Shown here: positions 29,965-40,049 of the stretch, one piece after another
Position numbering within the stretch: the stretch's first letter is position 1
How the letters are laid out: each line of letters starts with the position of its first letter
Source of the DNA: Nannochloropsis salina CCMP1776
Taxonomy: Eukaryota; Sar; Eustigmatophyceae; Eustigmatales; Monodopsidaceae
Assembly (NCBI GenBank): GCA_004565275.1
Contig: SDOX01000006.1
Span: 806,001 to 870,000, forward strand
Length of the DNA: 64,000 nucleotides
Direction of reading: 5' to 3'
The notes under the pieces: generated by a model
What the model was told of the DNA's origin: nothing
Database searches by the model: none
The model's input: only the letters and a program-made list of their open reading frames with translations
Position numbers and translations under genes: made by a program

Positions 29965-31633
29965 ATGGCTGACAAGAGTAATGGGTCTACGAAGCGGGCA
30001 TCGGTAAGTCATCAGAGTCAGGAAAGGGGAGGAGGTTGAGCACATGCTCAGATGACCGGCAGCTCATACCTTAACCGCGTACGACATACCATCGCGACAC
30101 AGAGGAGAGGTGACGAGAAATCAGGAAGTATTGGAGAAAGGAAGCGCCCGCGTTACCAATCATCACCGTGGTCCTCATCGTTGTCAGCGGTGCGAAATGG
30201 GCAAGCCATCCTTTTTACTTGCGACGTCGGTCGGGAAGCTAAAGCGGCCAAAGAGCTGTCCATTGTACTGGAAAGGGCAAGTATCTCCTCTATGCGAGAA
30301 TAGGAACTAAGGTTTTTGGAAATTTGCCTTCCCGCTCCCGTCTGGTCGTTGCCTGTATACACGGCAGTGAACGAGAAATGAGCTCTACTCTCACTACAAT
30401 TTATTTTGTTGCTTCGTTAAACAAACTCGCAATGACAGCAACCAGTTATTTGCCTGATGGTCTCTATTCTGAAAGATGCTCTTTCAGGACGGAGTGCTTT
30501 CTCATGACACGCGTCTTGCCCTGTTTTATAATTTTACACGTAGTATGCAGAGGATGCCCGGAGTCCCAGTGGGCGCCCTCTCGGTGGGGCGTCCGACAAA
30601 GACCAAGCCTTCACAGTGGGCGCGGAAAATGTGATATTAGCTTCAGGAGATGAAGCAGGAGGGGAAGGCACCATTCGGGACACGCTTGAACAGGAAATAG
30701 CAGAGTTGAAGGAAAAAACAAAGTCGGGGGCAAGGTCGACTATGGTGCCCATAGAGACGGGATGTAGAGGCACCTGTGGAGTCAGCATTCCTAAAGATGG
30801 CCCTATATCACCCGTTAAAGCCTGCATTCGGATGCTGGAGGAAGCGAAGACTGGGCAAAGCAGTACTCGGTGAGTGTTTCGGGTTTTTGCTTCATCTTGT
30901 CTGATGGGTTAGCCTTCAAACCAACCTTTCATATTGATTTTACGAACATAGCGGCATTATCAAACTGATGCCACTGGAAAGAATTTGTTTTGGCGGAAAT
31001 TTGGAGGCACTCAAACGAGAAGCTCGTGATTTGCTATTGGAAAAAGGTCTGATAGTAGAGAATGAGGAACACGCGGAAAAAGCAACTGGACAGATGGGAT
31101 TGGAAAGTGAAAGGAAAGCTGTGGATTCAAGCAGCAGGCCAACTGTAAGTTATAAATGCATGAATGAAAGTATGTGGTATGTTCGCGTATCTTATTAAGC
31201 ATTTTTACTCACAGTACATGGTGAGTTTATGTCGACGCAACTATGCGGCGCACTCACGCGACGAGATTTTCAAGACTCTTGGAGATGTGATTGGTGGTCG
31301 TTGGAAGGTGGATCTAACCTGTCCCGACTATGTCCTCCTCGTTGAAGCCATCAAGGTCAGCAAAAGAAACATGTCTTCTCTACTTGTATGAGCCAAAAAA
31401 AATGTGCCTGCTCTATTTTATGCATGCGCTTATAACTGATGACAACGCTTTCAAGCAATCAGCTGACTTTAAGTTTCACCCACTTACTCAACGTGACGTA
31501 GGGAACTATCGGCTTCGGCATTTGCCCTCGTTTCATTGAATTAAAAAAATACAATTTACGACAGCTTCAAGATCAGGCTCGAAAAGAGGATCAGGCACTA
31601 CAAGGGAAAATTAGGGCCGGAAAACGGGAATAA
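29965..31633 (+). CDS. THUMPD1: THUMPD1/Tan1-like adaptor for tRNA cytidine acetylation
   Basis: Six exons: 29965-30003, 30103-30280, 30551-30869, 30952-31144, 31215-31355, 31502-31633; 1002 nt, 333 aa. Tan1/THUMPD1 binds tRNA through its THUMP domain and helps NAT10/Kre33 make ac4C12 in tRNA-Ser and tRNA-Leu. The N-terminal part has QAILFTCDVGREAKAAKEL, matching the family's ILVTC...E..A opening. The THUMP domain spans roughly residues 180-310: KLMPLERICFGG, YMVSLCRRNYAAHSRDEIF, WKVDLTCPDYVLLVEAIK, then GFGICPRFIELKKYNLRQL, which follows human NPQYTVVVEIIK and KYNL. The first exon is only 13 codons. The last exon (44 codons) was found by continuing the family alignment past the GTCAGC donor. 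Convergent with NMT, 206 bp between stops. Confidence 0.88.
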
Positions 31634-31839
31634 GATTTTTTCGAAGAATATCTCGAAATTTCCTGATTAGGCAAAAGACAATGCATATGCATGATTGTCT
31701 CTACCACGTTTTAATTTTTTGAGTGTAATACATCACCAGAGGCCTGGTATTTCTTGTTACGCCGATACCCAGCTTGCTTTTACTTTCCAAGTCATGTCTG
31801 TGTATATCAAATTGCAAAATAAGATGCGAGTTCCGCATC

Positions 31840-33928
31840 TCACAGAAGAACAAGCCCTACGTGCGCGGGCTCAATGTCTGCGCAGCCCCAGTTGTAGAGA
31901 TAGTAATGCAGCACTCCGTCGCCATGCCCGAATTTGAGCTCTTTCAGGAAGAGCTGGTTCTCCATCAGGTCGAGCGCGTTGAAGACGTCCACGTCTCTTT
32001 GTTTGGCTAGAATTAAGGCCTCTCTCATAAGTGACTGTGCAAGTAGAACGGGCCATCGTCATAGATCGACTGAATAAGACAAGTCCACGACTCTCGGACA
32101 TTCCTTAATTTTGTCATACGGCCCCAAAATACTTTACACTCCATGTATTGAGGGCAATGTGATGGAATAGAATACAAGAAAAGAGGAAGCACCTGCTGAT
32201 CTTTCTTACCGTAAGAGACATAGTGGTGGCTACGTTGTAGAATGAATAGACAGCGTTGAGTGAGGGGTATGCGGTATTATCAATCACGGTGGAGTGCAGG
32301 TGGTAGAAGCTGTGTGATACCAGCAATGCATGGACGGGAACATGAGCCGAGCGAGTGAACTCGAAATTGTGACACAGATACAGAGACCGAAAGACTGTTA
32401 ATCGTTATCTTTCCGCTCAGCTTTACCATACCTGCACATATCCGTGACGCAACCCTCCTTAGTAACCACGAAACTGTCGACGACATTTGGGCGTGGCAAC
32501 AGCCAATGCGCCAAGTCTGCATCATCCATGACGGGGGCCAGCTTGAAGGCTTCCAGGTAAGTGTTGAGCAGCTTCCGTGCAGATGGCACGTCTGCGGGCG
32601 TCATAGGCCGGATACCTGCAAAAAGATAACCAGGAATGTGACATTTAAATGCGCTGGATAAACAACGTAGACTTAAAATATCTGAAGTAAATAAAATGAC
32701 TCTGGGCAAATTGCTTTCCCTCTATGACGTACCACTCGCGCATACATCAGGAAGTTGATAGAGGCGTATTGTACGAGCCATTGTCATGCGTGGGGCGAGT
32801 CTTGTGAATCCAATCTCTACGAGTTTCTTGGGTCGTATCAACCTGTGATAGTACCTGCATCGAGCAACGGGCCTGGGAAGGACAACGCCCGCCGTGTAAA
32901 CGGCCTGCCACACCTGAAAATGTTTTCGTTCGAGAGATTCTAAGACAATAATGCACAAGATACGTGCATGTAAACTCTGTGAGATGAGAAGTTAGACATG
33001 CCATATGGACTCACCCCCGTCAAGTTCACCCGCCGGGTTATCTCCTTGATAAGCACAGGAGCCAAACGCTTGGAGCGTAGTTTCTTTAAGACGCACAAGA
33101 AATTTATCTCAACCATTGGCATGACTTTATCGCTAACACGCATCTGGACAGGCACGCCAGTGATAAAGCCAACGAGCTTCCGCCGACTTTTGCCCTTGGT
33201 CACAGCCGCCGCAGACGGGTCAACGCGGATCCCAACAATAAAGTCTTTTTGACTTCCGGGAGGTGTTAGTGCCCATTCCAAAAAGGCGGGAGAGTAATCA
33301 AAGCGAAACATGTTGTCGTCATCCTCCACATAGTTTTGATTTAAGAGGTCGTACACCTCTTTTGCTTCTTGCCCATCCCTCATGTCCACCTCGCACCATG
33401 TAAAGCCCTCGGGCAAATTATAAGGCTCCTGGCGCACATCTGCCGGTGTCTTTCCTGTCTCGATAGGCCCGTTCTCCTTGCGATCCTCATCTGTGGAAGA
33501 GAAGTAAGATGTTACCCAGGAAGTACGGGCTTTCACGAGGGCGACTCTTTGCCGTACCTAATCTCAATACGGGTTGGGTACTCCAGAATTTAAACTGTTC
33601 TTGCGTCTTTTCTTGAAAGGGCATCCTAAATAAGCCCGGCTCCGCGTGCAGCATCATTTTCAACTGTTGTAGAGTTCAGAGAAAAGAGGACATTGAGAGT
33701 GCCCTTTTGCCGGAGATACAGGTACACTTCTACTTCTGTCAAGGTACCTACCTGTTCCGCGGTCAAGCTTTGCCCAGCGGTCATCTCAAGAGTTTTCTCT
33801 TTTGCTGCGCGCCCGCCTTCTCCACCACCAACATGCATGTCACCAAAATGCTCAATCATGACCTCAGCATCTGTCGTATCATCGGACTGGCCACTTTTCT
33901 CACCATTTTCTTGCGCCCTGTCCGCCAT
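31840..33928 (-). CDS. NMT: Glycylpeptide N-tetradecanoyltransferase (N-myristoyltransferase)
   Basis: Seven exons: 33928-33748, 33611-33558, 33490-33015, 32913-32733, 32615-32432, 32309-32210, 32034-31840; 1371 nt, 456 aa, the family size. It transfers myristate from CoA to N-terminal glycines of cytosolic proteins. Family blocks in order: [115 protein letters not shown] and [14 protein letters not shown]. It ends at VGLVLL, where the free C-terminal carboxylate is part of the active site. All blocks align with human NMT1 without gaps of note. The N-terminal acidic, Gly-rich extension is usual. Exon 2 is short (54 nt). Confidence 0.96.
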
Positions 33929-35179
33929 TACGTGATCTGTGCGGAATCTTTATCTGAGAAGACATGATTTGGAGAAAAGAAATCTTGACAACATTTGTGA
34001 TGGAAGGCTTTCCGAGTGCAGCCTGACTGACGACAAAGTGATGATGCCCTTGCCTACCTCCTCCTCTTCGCTCGCCCAACGGCTCAACGGCCGTTAGGAG
34101 TCATAAATCTCCAAGGCGTGTAAACAAATTTATGCACAAACCTATGAAAAATTAAAAACAATCAATGATCCCTGGAAATATGCGAGGGACTGGAGAAACT
34201 GGGTCGCCTTTAAGCGGAATAAATTCGAAAAATATGGGACACCTGAAGAATCGGTTTCGTATGACAAAACACAAGCGATGCGTGTGCAAATGTATGACTG
34301 AGGGGCACAAATGCAATGTAATAATTCCATATTCATATATAGTACGCAGTCTATGTCACTTCATGATGAGCTTCCATTGACTTTTATGATTATCTTTGTA
34401 ACATCCCAGCTCATGTCGTGCGTCGGAAAGGCTACTTCCACGACGAACGAACGAAGCCTTATGATCGGGCTCATACTTCTACCGAGCCAATCCATTCTAT
34501 TTTCGATTCCTTTTACAACTTTAAAAACTCCATCCACCTTCCCGTGACATTCTCTGTCATTTTCTTAAAGTATGCCTCTATATGCTTACCTTGCTCCCTT
34601 ACTAACTTTGTGCCAGATAAAGCTTTTCAAGGGCCTTCTGTGATGCTGACACTGTGCAACATACATCATAAGAAAGAAATGTCAGGCAATTTTATAAATT
34701 ACTTGGTACATTATAGTCTCTTTTGGCATTGTTTTCCTCGGATACTTTTGCACTTACGAGTACCACGTTCAGCTTAAGGTTATGTGAACCTATTTTTTAG
34801 GCTGATGTAGGCCCAATAGAAGACAGCAAGCTTGAGTGGACTCAATAAGCATCGGCAATGTTTGAGGGTATGAGTTGATGGACAAACCAGATGTTGATTA
34901 CTTATAATTTTCATTTCTGCATGGTGCGGTGTACTTAACGGAAAGACGTCAGCGACAACCTATTTAATGTGCTCAATGATACACTTGAATGCCAGTGCAC
35001 ACAACTTGCCTCACGATACTCTCAAGCCATCACATCATGACGCCGTTCTCCTTTTACAGACGCATCTAATGTCAAATGGTTAAGAAGAAAACAAGAAAAC
35101 AATTTACTAAAGCAACGGATTTAATTCTTGGGTTAAGAAATAGGATAAGTAGACAATTGTTCCCCTCTTGCACAGGCAT
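33929..35179. other. Intergenic, no gene seen
   Basis: About 1.25 kb upstream of NMT and downstream of the PLP-enzyme gene, clearly AT-richer than the coding regions. Open frames at 34165-34777 are hydrophobic by composition but have no start context, splice support or family match. Confidence 0.5.
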
Positions 35180-36915
35180 TCAGAAATCGACGTCGATTGC
35201 ACTATTTTTGCAAAATCCCATCTGGACGAGGGCTTCCTCAAGTACTAGAGCCCAGTGTGTCCAATGTATGCAACCTTGTGAAAAAACTGTGAAGGGTTCT
35301 CGCAGAGGCCCATCCGCACTAAGCTCCAATGTACTCCCATCCACAAATGTCCCGACTGCAAAGACAACTTCATCACCGTAACCTGGCGATACGCCCGCTG
35401 TAGGCCGAATGTAAGCCCCAATCGGACTCAACCGCTGCACTTGGTGACAAAATTGTAGAACTCGGTCACGACTTCCGACTTGCACGGCTTGAATGATATC
35501 AGTCCGATAGGTGCCGGGGGCAGGGTTGCACGGGAGTCCGAATCCGCTGCCCATCACCTCTGCGAGAAGCATTGCTCCTTTCAGAGACTCTCCTACAACT
35601 GATGGCGCCATAAAAAGACCCTGAAGAAGCCAACGGTTCTGGCCAAGTGTCGCACCCCCTTCCACACCTGGCGCGCTTAGCCGCTTGAAAGCTGCGTCGA
35701 CGTAATGTTTTTTGCCAATAATGTACCCGCCTGTAGGGGCTAGCGTGCCCCCGGGGTTCTACAATGACGATAGATGTGCTATGTAAGTTTTTGAGTGCAA
35801 GATTCCTATCGTTTGATCATCGCATGCAAAGGGCCTTTCTATGAAGGCATGCATTTTGAAGCACATCTTTTTAGCTAAAGTATACGGACATCTTCGCATT
35901 TGAAACCTCTTTCTATTCGTCGCAAAATTGATGACCCCTGTCGCACCTTTATCAAAGAACCCGCTATAATATCTGCACCCACATGAGTAGGCTCCAAATC
36001 TTCAACGAATTCCCCATAGCAATTATCGACAAAAACGATGAGCTCTCGATCCGGAAAAACAGCTCGAATATGGGCAATGACGTTACCGATTTCGGCGACT
36101 GGAATTGATGGCCGCCACTGATATCCACACGAGCGCTGGATGTGCAGAACTCGGATGTTGGCATCGGCGTCTATACGTCGATCTATCTCAGAGAGATTGA
36201 AGTACTGGCCGGGATCTACGGATGGTAGAAGGTCAACCTGATCGTACGCCACACCCCACTCTTCCAGACTTCCCGTAAGAAATCGCTGATTTGGAATAGA
36301 ATTATCATCTTCACCCTTATGAGCCACTCGTGTGCCGATCACCTCCTCCAAAGTATCATAGGGCTGTCCACTTAAACCCAGCATTTTATCCCCTGGCCGG
36401 AGGACACCGAATAGAGCGCATGAAATTGCATGGGTCCCGCTAAAGATCTGCACACGGACGAGGGCGGCCTCAGCTCCAAAAAGCTGCGCGTAAATCTCTT
36501 CCAAACTGTCCCGACCGACATCTCCATGTCCATACCCATCGATGCCATTGAACATGTGTGTCCCAACCTGCTGCTTCCGGAAAGACTTGAGCACGCGCTT
36601 CAAGATACGTTGAGTACGGCTATCAACGTCGTCAAATGCAGGCCTCAACCGCGCACGCGCCTCCTCTACGATTTCTTTAGCCGAAGCATCGTTATCTAAA
36701 ACAGTAGACGATCCATGCCGCATTATAAATTGAAGGGCATGCGCTCCTCGCTCTTTTGCTCGTAGGCCCATACCATGCAGAGCAGGTGAAGGGAAACCGT
36801 ATGAAGAGGAGAAGAAACTTCTTCGGAAAAGAGGTACAGGCATGTAAGCCACACAAGTGATAAAACATGCTAATAGAAGTACAAGTGATGCTATCTTCTT
36901 TTCGTACGAAAACAT
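35180..36915 (-). CDS. PLP-dependent enzyme of the 'aluminium resistance'/methionine gamma-lyase-like family
   Basis: Two exons, 36915-35947 and 35758-35180; 1548 nt, 515 aa. This is a fold-type I PLP enzyme related to cystathionine beta-lyase (COG4100). The N-terminus is a signal peptide (KIASLVLLLACFITCVAYMP), so secretory or plastid entry is likely; the +1 residue is Tyr rather than Phe. The enzyme core has HMFNGIDGYGHGDVGRDSLE, FSGTHAISCALFGVLRPGD, HIQRSCGYQWRPSIP and FVDNCYGEFVE, and the PLP lysine in ADIIAGSLIK, immediately before the intron. Exon 2 resumes NPGGTLAPTGGYIIGKK and RLSAPGVEGGATLGQNR, then a catalytic-domain C-terminus with RPTAGVSPGYGDEVVFA. Substrate is unknown; bacterial members are annotated for aluminium resistance, which need not apply here. 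Confidence 0.85.
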
Positions 36916-37469
36916 CTGGTCCTGCAGGATGTATGAGTTGTTGAGGAAATACTGAGTCGCAGTTGCCTTTCAGTCGCAAGGTTCACACACTAGAGAGATA
37001 ATCTTACAATCGAATACTACGTTTTCCTTTATCTGCAAGATGCACATGAAGAATGTGAAATAAAAAATGCCGGAAAAGGATCAAGCTATTTATCAAGCAC
37101 CATTCGTCTCTAAAGCCTGGGACGCGTATAATTGAAGTTCCCGCAACAACTAGGATTAGGAGGCAGATTGGAAATGACTGAAGTTCTCGCAGTGCACGGT
37201 GCTTTGAACGTACGTTGGATAACATATGTCTGTATCCATTCAGCTTTGCACAACAGTATATCGCGCGAAAACTGTTAAAAATGACAGTGATACAAAATCA
37301 GGAGGGTAATTTGATGGCCAACAGTCGAGTCTACCTGCTCTGGCAGAGGCGACGGCGGGCCGGGCGGGAGGTTGGCAGGCCGGCTAAAAGCTTCTTCTTT
37401 GAAGAGGATGAAACTCACACATCATATGTACATGTTGTGTACCATTACTATGATGAATGTAAACAGGCG
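36916..37469. other. Head-to-head intergenic region
   Basis: 554 bp between the PLP-enzyme start and the TatB-like start. The frame upstream of the TatB-like ATG is open back to 37215 and contains an in-frame ATG at 37281 (MTVIQNQEGNLM, then an Arg-rich run). Whether that part is translated decides whether the protein has an N-terminal extension. Confidence 0.4.
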
Positions 37470-38474
37470 ATGTTCGATGTCACTGGTCTCGAGGTCGTGA
37501 TTTTGATTGGAGCGGCTTCCTTTCTTCTTGGTAAGGACCTCGTGTGTTTCTACTCCCATCTTTGTCCTTTTGACTCTTAAAATTTTACGCTTTTTCCAGG
37601 GAAAAAGGAGGTCCCTCAGTTAGCGCGGATAATAGGACGAGGGACAGGAAAGCTTGTGGCTTTGTTGAACACAGCACGGGAGCAATTCGTTGATGCCACG
37701 CAGAATACGCACCTTTCGAAGGCAAGTCATATGAAAGCGGGGAGATGACATATAAGCACAGCCATTTAACCACAGAGCGTTGCACATGATTTCAACAGCT
37801 TACTGATGAAGTTCGACAGAACATGAATGAGCTTAATTCAATCCGCTCGGAAGTACGGGCGGCAGGTTTGCGGCCAAGCCGACGTATGCCTACGCCAGAA
37901 GCCGTAAGCAAGCTCACCAGTCCCCTTCAGCAGGAGAAGGAGATGAGCAGCTTTCCAAAGCCTTCCGCTTCGTCATGCGGTAAGCAGAAAGGCGGCTCAC
38001 TTGTTTTAGGAAAGAGCTCGGGCAGTAAATTCTCGAAGATTGGCCTTGACAAAAAGAGTAAGCTCGGTGAGCTTGCTATCGCAGAGCTCTTGTTGCAGGT
38101 ATGGGATGTGAGCGATGTCACCATTTGTGTCTTTCCCCGGGATATGCATGATGTGCGGGAATTTATCAGGCAAAATTATTTTCATCCTATTCTCCGCTGG
38201 ATGAAAAAAAAACGACTTGCTGTGATGTTAGTTTAATTTTTTCTACATAATTCGTTCTCGACATGTACAGGAATCAGTGCTGGGAAAAGAGGGAGGGACG
38301 TTGTGTAGAAGTCAACAGAAGCTTGTCCTAAGTCCACATGCAAAGGCTGGCTCCGCTGTCTTGGATGACGTTATTTTCGAGAATTTGCTGTGGAACCAGA
38401 TGGACCACACTCTTAAGAGAAATGAGGGAGGAAAAATACCCGACGTACCACCACAAAAGGACAGTGCGACTTAA
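37470..38474 (+). CDS. TatB-like (MttA/Hcf106 family) protein, probably organellar
   Basis: Four exons: 37470-37530, 37600-37721, 37799-38098, 38271-38474; 687 nt, 228 aa. Intron 2 has a GC donor (AAG|GCAAGT). TatB is the receptor subunit of twin-arginine translocation, which moves folded proteins across inner or thylakoid membranes. The first residues read MFDVTGLEVVILIGAASFLL, then GKKEVPQLARIIGRGTGKLV. Against E. coli TatB (MFDIGFSELLLVF...LGPQRLP) the M1-F2-D3, Glu8, Gly21 and Pro26 positions coincide without gaps; the hinge Pro22 is Lys. A long amphipathic helix follows (LTDEVRQNMNELNSIRSEVR, like TatB's LTPELKASMDELRQ), then a variable Ser/Lys-rich tail. A targeting peptide is absent unless translation starts upstream at 37281. 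Mitochondrial TatB (partner of mtDNA-encoded TatC) is favoured over plastid Hcf106; this is inference. Confidence 0.72.
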
Positions 38475-38607
38475 TTTGTATCGAGTATAGCACATTTGAA
38501 GCATGTAAATTAAACAAATGAGTTGATGCAATTTGGCGTGTCGGCAGAATTCATCAGCAAAGCTTTCTCGTGTGCTGGTTGTTTGGGTAGGTAACGATGT
38601 TCTCATT

Positions 38608-39438
38608 TTAAGTGCGTTTCCATTTACTTAAACTCTCCATGAGACAACTCAATGCGAAGTGTACACCAACACTTAGCGTGTGCAGAATAAAACATGCTCC
38701 AGCTTGAACTAGGCGATAATATCGTTTAAATGGGGCAAGGGCTGGAGGAGGAGAAGTCATGGTGGCGACGTTTATGCCGGTGTAAATTCCCCATGGCAGC
38801 AGCAGCCACCAATGATAGGCTGACAACAGGAGAAAGGAAAAATAATTCCAGCTCCAACTCCGGTAAAGTGGCCGATGGACCTTGCTAACGGCGAATATGG
38901 GAGCTGACACGAGTAGTATGTGCTGCAAGTGGAAGAAGAGTACCTCCAATGGCGTAGCGGGGTAATTTGGGAAACAGAAAGCCAGAGATGGTCCCCATGT
39001 GAGCAAACTCAAAGCATGGAAACAAATAAACGAAGAATAACATGGAACAACAGTACATACGAAGTATAAAACCGTCGTGACATGGCAGGGTTGCAGAAAA
39101 TAGGCAGGATGCGATGGTAGCTTTTTGACGTCGAGTTTAAGCGGAACCTGAAGAACGAACGTCATAAGTAAGGCGTAGCTCCATAGGACTTGAAGTTTGG
39201 TAGGCGTGTATGTTATTCTCAAGGCCCGCACTTGCTTCTCCATGTTTTTCCATGCGGACAGTAGTAAAGGGCCGAATAACAAGACAGAGATAACTATTTC
39301 GACAGCGTGTTGGAAAGGCGAGGAATGCCAGCGACTGAGGTATTCGTCTCCCTCGGGGTCTCTAGAATCGAAAGAAAGTTCCGAATTCAGACTCTCCAAG
39401 AGATTTGCCAGTAATCGTACGAGAGGAAAGGTATGCAT
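38608..39438 (-). CDS. TMEM164: TMEM164-like multipass membrane protein (putative acyltransferase)
   Basis: Single exon, 276 aa from the ATG at 39438 (MHTFPLVRLLANLLESLNSE). The open frame continues upstream without an obvious better start, except a hydrophobic MHTLIAMLYPVPLLSASFVV that could be an extra N-terminal segment. About seven membrane helices. Family landmarks: WHSSPFQHAVEIVISVLLFG near the start, FLQPCHVTTVLYF (human NPCHLVTMMHIF; the Cys is the proposed catalytic residue), FPNYPATPLEVLFFHLQHIL (human FELEIYYIQHVML; the His is the partner), and YRLVQAGACFILHTL near the end. Human TMEM164 makes C20:4 ether phospholipids. Whether this alga's protein has the same acyl preference cannot be told. 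Convergent with the TatB-like gene, 133 bp between stops. Confidence 0.8.
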   Translation of the reverse strand: MHTFPLVRLLANLLESLNSELSFDSRDPEGDEYLSRWHSSPFQHAVEIVISVLLFGPLLLSAWKNMEKQVRALRITYTPTKLQVLWSYALLMTFVLQVPLKLDVKKLPSHPAYFLQPCHVTTVLYFVCTVVPCYSSFICFHALSLLTWGPSLAFCFPNYPATPLEVLFFHLQHILLVSAPIFAVSKVHRPLYRSWSWNYFSFLLLSAYHWWLLLPWGIYTGINVATMTSPPPALAPFKRYYRLVQAGACFILHTLSVGVHFALSCLMESLSKWKRT

Positions 39439-40049
39439 CGTTGCCTGTCGCGGGAAACGAGCCTGTGGGAGCCGATGAGAAGTGAAAAGACATGGGCCTG
39501 GATCAGAGGGGTTGCTTAAGATGCACCTGGCAGGAACCGCTTGTTTACAAGATAACAACGAGAATACGACAAACGACGCCGACAAGAGTGGAACGGGGTA
39601 TAACATGGCAATGAGGGTGTGCATGATCGACACGGGGATCGTGAGATGACCCGTCAACATCAGTCGCACGCGCAAGGGGCGGGCACGGTAAGTTCCCATC
39701 CGAGCATCGCCGGCGAGGCCAAGGAATCCTGGAGGCACCAGGATGGCGCCCACCCAGCCATCTGGCCGAGGTATGGCTATATCCAGTTCATGACAGCTTT
39801 TGTGGACACTCGACCCACAGTGCATACGGGGAATGTGAGGAGAAGAACAATCTTGGCACTGGTGAGAGGTTCCCCCACTACCCAACGTCAACCTCACACG
39901 ACACGACCCCGCCTGGCCTTCTCCAGTCCGCGGCCCACCACACGTGTGGGTAACACCGTGCGAGTCTTTTTCGGAGCGCTTGAGTGCGAGCATTCACGTG
40001 ACGATCTGATATGCATCCTTTTTGAAGAGCATTACGCAGGACTATCGCG
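39439..40049. other. Head-to-head intergenic region
   Basis: About 610 bp between TMEM164-like and bystin starts. The minus-strand frame of the TMEM164-like gene stays open through most of it, which may reflect an unannotated N-terminal extension or chance. Confidence 0.4.

Noticed and set aside
34165-34777. Overlapping plus-strand frames in the gap beyond NMT
   Set aside because: AT-rich sequence with chance hydrophobic translation and no splice or family support.
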